Position numbers and translations under genes: made by a program. This document shows positions 1 through 5,493 of a stretch of DNA of 5,493 nucleotides, in pieces. The stretch is taken from contig JAYWCV010000213.1 of NCBI GenBank assembly GCA_043780275.1, positions 1 to 5,493 of the forward strand, given 5' to 3'. Position 1 is the stretch's first letter. Every line of letters starts with the position of its first letter. The stretch is from MGR-bin208 sp043780275 (GTDB taxonomy: Bacteria; Bacteroidota; Bacteroidia; Chitinophagales; Chitinophagaceae). The notes beneath the pieces are model-generated. The model was not told the DNA's origin. It saw only the letters and a program-made list of their open reading frames with translations, and searched no databases.

Positions 1-64
1 AGAAACTGCTGTACCCGAAAGCGAAACATCAGACATCATACATTCTAAATCAAACATAAAAAAC
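1..64 (+). other. Short leader / possible end of an upstream gene
   Basis: This stretch precedes the first clear start codon. Frame 1 stops at 46-48 and frame 3 stops at 57-59, so either could carry the last residues of a gene that begins outside the window. Frame 2 is open throughout and is in frame with the ATG at 65, but the 21 residues it would add show no recognisable pattern. The last bases before the ATG are A-rich, as at the other starts here. I see no hairpin terminator and no Bacteroidota-type -7 element (TAnnTTTG) in these 64 bases, so no promoter is called. Confidence 0.4.
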
Positions 65-817
65 ATGGAAGTTCATCATCACGGTCACGTACACGAAACA
101 AAAAAATGGAAGGAATATATTTTTCAATTTCTCATGTTATTCCTTGCTGTATTCTGTGGGTTTTTAGCAGAGTACCAATTGGAGCATGTAATTGAAAATG
201 GAAGGGAAATAAAATTTGCTGAATCTTTAATAGAAGATCTTAAAAAAGATACATCAGATCTTAATCAGGATATCCCTTTCTGGAATAAATTAATAAATAA
301 AATTGATACCATACAAACAGAACTCGATAAAACAGAACAGGAAAGAAATGCATTGTTACTTTACAGATCTGTTGCATTTATTCGTAGTTACGACAACTTC
401 GAATACCACGACCGGACTATAGAACAGTTGAAGAACGGAGGGAATTTCAGGCTGATCAGAAAAAAAGCAGTAGCAAATTCAATAATCGATTACGATGCAA
501 TGATAAAGAGTGCACTGAGAGATCAGGAAATTCAGTCAAATGCGATTTATCAGCAATTGAATTTTTTACAGGACAAACTCTTTAACTCAAGAGGTTATGG
601 GTTCGTAAAAATAAAGGAACAGTTAGATTCCTTAATTAAAACCAATCCTGGGATATTGTTGATTAGGAATGGAAAAAACGATGAATTATTTGAATATTAT
701 AATCATCTGGATTATTACAGACTAATGAATAAGTATAGAAATGGGACAAATAAACAGATATTGAAAATGGCTGATTCATTAATCAATCAGATCAAAATTG
801 CTTATCAGCTGAAATAA
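65..817 (+). CDS. Single-pass membrane protein with N-terminal His cluster, function unknown
   Basis: This is a 250-residue protein of unknown function. It opens with a His cluster (His4, 5, 6, 8 and 10), followed by a basic stretch (Lys13, Lys14, Lys16) and one hydrophobic segment at about 18-35. The positive-inside rule then suggests a cytoplasmic tail and a periplasmic C-terminal domain of about 210 residues. That domain is rich in Lys, Glu, Asp and Asn, looks largely helical, and may form a coiled coil at about 74-98. A segment at 118-131 (TIEQLKNGGNFRLI) resembles a Leu-x-x-x-Gly-Asn-x-x-x-Ile motif I associate with DUF6090-like Bacteroidota proteins of similar layout; this is recalled similarity, not a search result. 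The ATG at 65 is preferred because the His-rich start directly before the membrane segment is what I recall for relatives, although the frame stays open upstream. The gap to the next gene is 18 bases, suggesting co-transcription. The reading frame is very secure; the function is not known. Confidence 0.9.
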   Translation: MEVHHHGHVHETKKWKEYIFQFLMLFLAVFCGFLAEYQLEHVIENGREIKFAESLIEDLKKDTSDLNQDIPFWNKLINKIDTIQTELDKTEQERNALLLYRSVAFIRSYDNFEYHDRTIEQLKNGGNFRLIRKKAVANSIIDYDAMIKSALRDQEIQSNAIYQQLNFLQDKLFNSRGYGFVKIKEQLDSLIKTNPGILLIRNGKNDELFEYYNHLDYYRLMNKYRNGTNKQILKMADSLINQIKIAYQLK

Positions 818-835
818 AAAATTAAACTAAAACAT

Positions 836-2383
836 ATGATTGGCCTCACAAAACAAAATAGTTGCTCAGTTAAAAGGTTGTTCCTGCTGGTTGCAATCAA
901 TTTTATTAGCCTGGTAATTTTTTCACAAACCAATCCATTTGCTTCAAAATTTCCTGCCATTGATAAATACATTGACAGCACAATAAAAGAATGGAATGTA
1001 CCCGGGCTGGCGATGAGTGTTGTATATAAGGACAAGGTAATTTATATAAAAGGGTATGGTTATCGTGACCTTGAAAAAAAATTACCCGTTGAAGCTAATA
1101 CTGTCTTCCCGATTGCCTCTAATACCAAATTGTTTACCGCCACTGTGGCTTCTATTCTGCATCTTGATGGAAAACTGAGCCTTGATAAACCGGTAAAAAA
1201 TTACTTGCCCTCTCTTAATTTTAGTACGGATGAACTGAATGCAAAAGTCAGCATCCGGGATATGCTCAGTCATCGCACAGGATTGCCCAGGTATGATGGC
1301 TTCTGGGTGAATGCAGCTTTTACACGAAAGGAATTGATAGAAAAAATCAGCTACATGAAACCACAGCTTGGCTTCCGCGAAGGGTATATATATAATAACA
1401 TGATGTTTGTAGCCTCGGGATCGGCCATGGAAGAAGTTACCGGCAAAACATGGGAAACATTGGTAAGAGAAAAAATATTTCAGCCGTTACAGATGTACAC
1501 AAGTTATTTTTCCAATACTGAAATGAAAAACAATGGCAATTATGCATTGGCGTATTTCCTTCCAGACAGCACAGAAAAACTTTTACCCAAAAAATATGAA
1601 GGACAATGCGAAGCGCTGGGGCCCGCCGGTACTATTAAAACTACCGCTGCAGATATGGCCAACTGGATGATTGCACAACTGAACGAAGGAAAATTTAATG
1701 GACAGCAGGCAATCCCTTCCAAAGCGATTTCGGAAACAATGATTCCAAATAATATTTCTGATAAAACAGGGAGATATGATGAGCTCTCTAATACGATTTA
1801 TTGTATGGGAAGAAATATTTACACGTACAAAGGACATAAAACAGCCAGCCATGGCGGTTCTATTGATGGGTTTTATTCTTTTGTCACTTTGTTCCCAAAA
1901 GACAGCCTCGGCATTTTTGTAGTGGTAAATGCAAGCCATGGCCGGCCGCTTTCAAATTTTGTTCCGTTGGATGTGTTTGACCGTTTGATGAATACATCAC
2001 TAACTTCCTGGAGTCAGCGATACATGAAAGATTATAAAGAAGCACTGTTACAGGAAAAAAAATCGACAGATTCATTGAAAACAACACAAGTTAAAAACAC
2101 AGCACCGTCGCATGCATTAAAAGATTATACCGGAACTTATAACAATATGGCTTATGGGGATATAAAAATTGAACTGGTAAATGATAAATTATTTTTTGTT
2201 TTCCGAAGCCAGCGATCAGCCCTTCATCATTTTCATTATAATCAATTTAACACCGATGAAAAAGGAAGTGATACGCCGGATTTTATACTGAATTTTTTAA
2301 TCAGCACTAAGGGAGAAGTGGACAAGATAAGTACAAGACCCTTTGGCGATCTATTGACTGAATTTGTAAAGAAAAAGGAATAG
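836..2383 (+). CDS. Exported serine hydrolase, class C beta-lactamase fold (PF00144 type) with DUF3471-like C-terminus
   Basis: The 515-residue protein is a serine hydrolase of the beta-lactamase/D-alanyl-D-alanine carboxypeptidase clan. Residues 1-30 form a signal peptide: basic Lys13-Arg14, a hydrophobic core at 15-29, and likely cleavage at Ser30|Gln31. The catalytic domain covers about 37-390. Visible motifs are Ser95-Asn-Thr-Lys98 (SxxK: acylated Ser and Lys base), Tyr186-Asn-Asn188 (YxN), and His339-Gly-Gly341, which takes the place of KTG as in many esterase- or peptidase-like members. A linker rich in Lys, Ser and Thr (about 400-425) leads to a C-terminal beta-type domain from about 428 that starts with the LKDYTGTY signature of DUF3471-like domains. 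All catalytic motifs are intact and the length is usual for this two-domain form. The substrate cannot be deduced: peptides, D-amino acid peptides, esters and, less likely, beta-lactams are possible. Cys10 lies before the hydrophobic core, so it is not a lipobox. The product is predicted periplasmic. Confidence 0.95.
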   Translation: MIGLTKQNSCSVKRLFLLVAINFISLVIFSQTNPFASKFPAIDKYIDSTIKEWNVPGLAMSVVYKDKVIYIKGYGYRDLEKKLPVEANTVFPIASNTKLFTATVASILHLDGKLSLDKPVKNYLPSLNFSTDELNAKVSIRDMLSHRTGLPRYDGFWVNAAFTRKELIEKISYMKPQLGFREGYIYNNMMFVASGSAMEEVTGKTWETLVREKIFQPLQMYTSYFSNTEMKNNGNYALAYFLPDSTEKLLPKKYEGQCEALGPAGTIKTTAADMANWMIAQLNEGKFNGQQAIPSKAISETMIPNNISDKTGRYDELSNTIYCMGRNIYTYKGHKTASHGGSIDGFYSFVTLFPKDSLGIFVVVNASHGRPLSNFVPLDVFDRLMNTSLTSWSQRYMKDYKEALLQEKKSTDSLKTTQVKNTAPSHALKDYTGTYNNMAYGDIKIELVNDKLFFVFRSQRSALHHFHYNQFNTDEKGSDTPDFILNFLISTKGEVDKISTRPFGDLLTEFVKKKE

Positions 2384-2410
2384 AAAATTTTATCAACTTA
2401 AACCAGCAAC

Positions 2411-3538
2411 ATGCAAGCTTCGTTAAATAAAAAAAGAATTGAATCCATTGACCTGCTTCGTGGGTTAGTAATGATCATTATGGCCCTGGATCATACCCGT
2501 GATTTTTTTCATACAGGAGGGATGACATCGGATCCGCTTGACCTGAACACTACTACACCCATTTTATATTTCACCCGCTGGATCACCCATTTTTGTGCAC
2601 CCATCTTTGTTTTTCTTTCCGGCGTTTCGGCTTTTTTGCAAAGTAGCCGAAAATCAAAAAAAGAACTCAGTTTATTTCTTATTAAAAGAGGGCTGTGGCT
2701 TATTGTAATAGAGCTCGCCATTATAAACCTGCTTTTTTCTTTTGATATTTTCTATACCTTTTTTGGTTTACAGGTAATATGGGCCATTGGTATCAGTATG
2801 GTCATACTGGGGTTATTAATATGGCTGCCTTTTGAATTAGTACTTGCCGTTGGACTCATTATTGTACTCGGGCATAATGCACTAGATTTTTATGAAAAAG
2901 CAAATCCCGGTCCGTATCCTATTTTATATAATTTATTGCATCATTTCGGTGTTCATAAATTATGGGGTAATCACCAATTATTTATCCTCTATCCATTTTT
3001 ACCCTGGACGGGTTTAATGATACTTGGATTCTGCCTGGGAAAACTTTTGCAAAACCCGGATGAACAGTATCGAAAAAATTTTTTAACTATTACAGGCCTC
3101 ACAGCTATTGGGTTGTTTATCCTGTTGCGGTTTATAAATATTTATGGTGATCCTGTTGCATGGTCTGCACAAAAAACTCCGTTTTATAGTTTTCTATCTT
3201 TTATCAACACCCATAAATACCCGCCTTCGCTTTTTTATTTGTGTATGACTATAGGCCCTGCTTTATTATTTATTGCATGGTGGGGAAATATGAAAAATAG
3301 TTTGACGAGAATAATTTCGGTTTATGGAAGGGTTGCTTTCTTTTATTATATCCTGCATTTCTTTTTTATTCACACGTTTAGTTCCATCGCACTTTTACTA
3401 ATACCTGGCAAAGGTTTTTCGCTTGGAATAGTATATGTTGCATGGATTGCGATAGTTGCATTATTATATCCACTATGCAAATGGTACGATAAATATAAAA
3501 CCAACCATAAAGAAAAATGGTGGCTGAGTTATTTGTAA
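2411..3538 (+). CDS. DUF1624 / heparan-alpha-glucosaminide N-acetyltransferase-like membrane protein
   Basis: The 375-residue polytopic membrane protein belongs to the family annotated as DUF1624 or HGSNAT-like catalytic domain. The N-terminus carries the hallmark Arg10-x-x-x-Asp14-x-x-Arg17-Gly18 followed by Asp27-His28-x-x-Asp31. Other family-like patches are FVFLSGVSAF (67-76), YPFLPWTGLMILGF (194-207), and YGRVAFFYYILHFFFIH (305-321, with His316 and His321). I count about ten membrane segments, near 12-26, 54-77, 90-109, 113-136, 138-154, 192-210, 224-242, 271-290, 303-325 and 335-355. The human relative HGSNAT moves acetyl from cytosolic acetyl-CoA to glucosamine on the far side of the membrane; for bacterial members of this branch neither acceptor nor activity is established, so acyl transfer here is inference. 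The start at 2411 places the RIESIDLLRG motif at residue 10, as usual. It lies 27 bases after the serine hydrolase, and its stop is close to the amidohydrolase start. Confidence 0.92.
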   Translation: MQASLNKKRIESIDLLRGLVMIIMALDHTRDFFHTGGMTSDPLDLNTTTPILYFTRWITHFCAPIFVFLSGVSAFLQSSRKSKKELSLFLIKRGLWLIVIELAIINLLFSFDIFYTFFGLQVIWAIGISMVILGLLIWLPFELVLAVGLIIVLGHNALDFYEKANPGPYPILYNLLHHFGVHKLWGNHQLFILYPFLPWTGLMILGFCLGKLLQNPDEQYRKNFLTITGLTAIGLFILLRFINIYGDPVAWSAQKTPFYSFLSFINTHKYPPSLFYLCMTIGPALLFIAWWGNMKNSLTRIISVYGRVAFFYYILHFFFIHTFSSIALLLIPGKGFSLGIVYVAWIAIVALLYPLCKWYDKYKTNHKEKWWLSYL

Positions 3539-3570
3539 AAAATGAATTTATATTGGCATAAAATAATTTC

Positions 3571-3583
3571 TAAAAAAATAAAC
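3571..3583 (+). promoter_or_regulatory. A-rich translation leader deciding the amidohydrolase start
   Basis: The bases before the ATG at 3584 are almost pure A/T with a run of seven A, matching the A-rich, Shine-Dalgarno-free leaders before the other genes here. An earlier in-frame ATG at 3542 lies only three bases after the previous stop codon. The leader, together with the compact signal peptide that follows, favours 3584. This is a comparison by eye, not a mapped site. Confidence 0.4.
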
Positions 3584-4885
3584 ATGAATAAAATAATTTT
3601 TGTTGCACTGATTTTCAGTTTTCAAAATTTAAAAGCACAAAGCAGTAGGGCATATATCAGTAATGCTGCAAATAAAATAGAACAAAAAGTAATTGATTGG
3701 CGGCATGATATTCATCAAAATCCTGAACTTGGAAATCGAGAGTTTCGCACTGCCGAATTAATTGCCACCCATTTAAAATCACTGGGAATTGAAGTGCAAA
3801 CAAAAGTGGGTGTTACAGGCGTGGTGGGCATTTTAAAAGGAGACAAACCCGGACCTGTTATAGCACTTAGAGCTGATATGGATGCTTTGCCTGTAGAAGA
3901 AAAAAATGATTTGCCCTTTGCCTCTAAAGTAAAAACCACTTACAACGGAAAAGAAACAAGTGTGATGCACGCCTGCGGGCATGATGCACACGTGGCCATA
4001 TTGATGGGTGTTGCTGAAGTATTAGCAAGTATGAAAAAAGAATTAAAAGGTACTGTGAAATTTATTTTTCAACCAGCAGAGGAAGGGGCACCAAAAGGAG
4101 AGGAAGGTGGTGCTGAGTTGATGGTGAAAGAAGCTGTGCTGGATAATCCAGAAGTGGATGTGATTTTTGGATTGCACATGGATGCACAAACGGAAGTTGG
4201 AAAACTTTCTTATCGCCCCGGCGGATTTTTAGCTGCCGTTGGTGACTTTAAAATTACCGTAAAAGGAAAGCCCAGTCATGGAGCCGAACCATGGCTATCG
4301 GTTGACCCAATTCTTGTTGCGGCTCAAATTATCAACAACCTGCAAAGCATTGTGAGCCGCAATGTAAATATCACTGAAAATCCAGCAGTGGTTACTGTTG
4401 GTTCTATACATGGCGGTAACCGTTCCAATATCATTTCTGAACAAGTAGAAATGATGGGTACAGTAAGAACATTAACCAATGCCGATGAAACTATGGTATT
4501 TCAACGCATTCGCCAGGTAGTAGAAAAAACGGCTGAGAGTGCTGGTGCCACAGCAATTGTAGAGTTGCCCTACTCTTCTCATTATCCCGTTACATTTAAT
4601 CATGTAGCACTAACAAATAGTATGTTGCCTTCTTTTCAAAAATCTGCAGGTCTAGAAAATGTATTGCTTGTTCCGGCCATTACAGGTGCAGAAGATTTTT
4701 CTTTTTTTGCGCAAAAAGTACCGGGCTTGTTTTTTTTCATTGGTGGTATGCCCAAAGGAAAAGATCCCAAAACATCTGGGCCGCATCATACAGCAGAGTT
4801 TATCATTGATGATGATGCATTTAAATTAGGTGTCATTTCTTTTTGCAATTTGGTGTTTGATTATGCGGAAATGAATAAAAAATAA
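3584..4885 (+). CDS. Exported M20D-family metallo-amidohydrolase / N-acyl-amino acid hydrolase
   Basis: This 433-residue enzyme (447 if the ATG at 3542 is used) belongs to peptidase family M20, the branch holding hippurate hydrolase, N-acyl-amino acid amidohydrolases and plant IAA-amino acid hydrolases. Counting from 3584, residues 1-18 form a signal peptide with likely cleavage at Ala18|Gln19, so it should act in the periplasm. Motifs in order: the N-terminal WRHDIHQNPE segment (39-48), ADMDALP (97-103, Asp98 and Asp100), HACGHDAH (129-136, metal ligands Cys131 and His133), PAEEG (164-168, Glu166 as general base and Glu167 as ligand), His198 in GLHMD, the lid/dimerisation domain at about 221-331 including His232, TGAEDFS (367-373), and His401-His402, with His402 the probable last metal ligand. 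All expected residues of a di-metal site are present. The reaction is hydrolysis of an amide between an acyl group and an amino acid or small peptide; the substrate is unknown. The next gene starts ten bases downstream. Confidence 0.94.
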   Translation: MNKIIFVALIFSFQNLKAQSSRAYISNAANKIEQKVIDWRHDIHQNPELGNREFRTAELIATHLKSLGIEVQTKVGVTGVVGILKGDKPGPVIALRADMDALPVEEKNDLPFASKVKTTYNGKETSVMHACGHDAHVAILMGVAEVLASMKKELKGTVKFIFQPAEEGAPKGEEGGAELMVKEAVLDNPEVDVIFGLHMDAQTEVGKLSYRPGGFLAAVGDFKITVKGKPSHGAEPWLSVDPILVAAQIINNLQSIVSRNVNITENPAVVTVGSIHGGNRSNIISEQVEMMGTVRTLTNADETMVFQRIRQVVEKTAESAGATAIVELPYSSHYPVTFNHVALTNSMLPSFQKSAGLENVLLVPAITGAEDFSFFAQKVPGLFFFIGGMPKGKDPKTSGPHHTAEFIIDDDAFKLGVISFCNLVFDYAEMNKK

Positions 4886-4895
4886 GAAACAACAC

Positions 4896-5493
4896 ATGCT
4901 TAAAAAAATTTTTAGTGCAATTTTTTGGCTCGCCTTCTTCGGTTTCTTTTTGTACAAACTGATTCCAAAGTACAAGTACCTAAACAATGATACTTTTAAA
5001 CATTGGGGAAGTAATACTGTGTTTGACAACAGCCTTTTTGCACTGCATATTTTTGCCGGCATCATTGTTTATTGCACAGCCATATTGCAATTCACACCAA
5101 CCATACGCAACAAATACATTTCTTTTCATCGCAACACGGGTAAGCTGTATATTTTTTCATCTTTGCTTTGTATTATCACACTGTATATTATAATACCCAG
5201 AACCTGGTGCAGTGCCTGCAGGCCTTCACAATTTACAGTAACCAGTTTATGGCTGCTGTTTATCACACTTGCTTTTTATTTTATTAAACAACGAAAAATA
5301 GTACTGCATCAACGTATGATGATATGCAGTTTTATCTGTGCTGCTTATTTTGTTACCGTAAGAGTGATTGATGCGTATGCCATGGGTGTATTCAATTATT
5401 TATTTCCAAATGAATCAACAGCATTGTTGGCTTCAGACTTATTTGTGTGGTTGGTTCCATTGCTGTTGTTTACTATGTATTGGTTGATAAAAG
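4896..5493 (+). CDS. DUF2306-type polytopic membrane protein (3' end cut by window)
   Basis: An ATG at 4896 opens a frame that stays free of stops to the window edge, giving 199 codons without a terminus. I translated it directly; it begins MLKKIFSAIFWLAFF. About six hydrophobic segments lie near 6-23, 46-66, 83-101, 112-130, 138-157 and 179-198. The pattern His51-x-x-x-Gly55, then Gln65-Phe66, Arg71, His78-Arg79-x-x-Gly82-x-x-Tyr85, and later His138-Gln-Arg-Met-Met with Val154-x-Arg156, matches the DUF2306 predicted inner-membrane family, whose function is unknown to me. Members are of similar size, so probably only a few residues are missing. The loop after segment 3 carries Cys105-Ser-Ala-Cys108, which I do not recall as a family hallmark. 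The start follows the amidohydrolase stop by ten bases with an A-rich leader and no Shine-Dalgarno sequence, so the gene is probably co-transcribed. The family assignment rests on motif memory. Confidence 0.85.
   Translation, partial: MLKKIFSAIFWLAFFGFFLYKLIPKYKYLNNDTFKHWGSNTVFDNSLFALHIFAGIIVYCTAILQFTPTIRNKYISFHRNTGKLYIFSSLLCIITLYIIIPRTWCSACRPSQFTVTSLWLLFITLAFYFIKQRKIVLHQRMMICSFICAAYFVTVRVIDAYAMGVFNYLFPNESTALLASDLFVWLVPLLLFTMYWLIK

Noticed and set aside
863..865. Cys10 of the serine hydrolase as a possible lipobox cysteine
   Set aside because: The cysteine precedes the hydrophobic core of the signal peptide rather than following it, so lipoprotein processing there is not expected.
1583..1939. 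118-codon minus-strand open frame inside the serine hydrolase gene
   Set aside because: It lies wholly opposite a gene whose protein has intact catalytic motifs. Its translation shows no domain or ordered composition, so it is a frame shadow.
1940..1947. GC-rich perfect palindrome ggccggcc in an AT-rich gene
   Set aside because: It encodes ordinary residues in the serine hydrolase frame, has no partner copy nearby and no poly-T tail, so it is a chance restriction-type palindrome.
2384..2410. Gap before the DUF1624-like gene examined for promoter or terminator
   Set aside because: It contains only an AT palindrome (aaaatttt) and no hairpin of useful strength or TAnnTTTG-type -7 element.
4730..4737. 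Run of eight T within the amidohydrolase, a possible slippage site
   Set aside because: The run encodes Phe residues in the family-typical PGLFFFIGG segment, and the frame is intact on both sides.
4902..4913. A7-T5 run at the start of the DUF2306-like gene, a possible programmed frameshift or terminator arm
   Set aside because: The zero frame continues into a full set of membrane segments and family motifs. There is no GC-rich stem for a terminator and no downstream structure that would support frameshifting.
4826..5065. 79-codon minus-strand open frame over the amidohydrolase/DUF2306 junction
   Set aside because: It overlaps the ends of two well-supported + strand genes, and its basic, Lys-rich translation is what opposite-strand reading of AT-rich coding DNA tends to give.
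4987..5193. 68-codon + strand open frame starting at 4987
   Set aside because: It is an alternative frame within the DUF2306-like gene, which has the better membrane-segment pattern and family motifs and runs to the window edge.

Overview
The window looks like chromosomal DNA of a Bacteroidota member, probably a Chitinophagaceae-like or other Sphingobacteriia/Flavobacteriia-type organism. The support is indirect. The DNA is AT-rich and no start codon has a Shine-Dalgarno (GGAGG-type) sequence; instead each has an A-rich leader. Both predicted export signals end in Ser-Gln or Ala-Gln, as is common in this phylum. The first gene belongs to a His-rich-tail membrane protein family that I associate with Bacteroidota. 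The genus cannot be told from this window.

Layout: five genes all lie on the + strand with very short gaps (18, 27, 45 or 3, and 10 bases). They are (1) 65-817, a small single-pass membrane protein of unknown function with a cytoplasmic-looking His cluster; (2) 836-2383, an exported serine hydrolase of the class C beta-lactamase/penicillin-binding-protein fold with a C-terminal DUF3471-like domain; (3) 2411-3538, a polytopic membrane protein of the DUF1624/heparan-alpha-glucosaminide N-acetyltransferase-like family; (4) 3584-4885, an exported M20D-type metallo-amidohydrolase; (5) 4896 to the window edge, a DUF2306-type polytopic membrane protein cut off at its 3' end. No gene-free stretch exceeds 64 bases, and no terminator hairpin or RNA gene was seen between genes, so a single transcription unit is plausible but unproven.

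How the genes may work together: all five products are predicted to sit in, or be exported across, the inner membrane. Genes 2-4 combine a periplasmic serine acyl-enzyme hydrolase, a possible trans-membrane acetyltransferase and a periplasmic N-acyl-amino acid or peptide amidohydrolase. That would fit turnover or modification of acylated amino compounds (peptides, amino sugars, cell-wall fragments) in the envelope. This is inference from family membership only, and each gene could equally be an ordinary housekeeping neighbour. No mobile element, CRISPR array, phage gene or clear sign of horizontal transfer was found, and I see no convincing new system.
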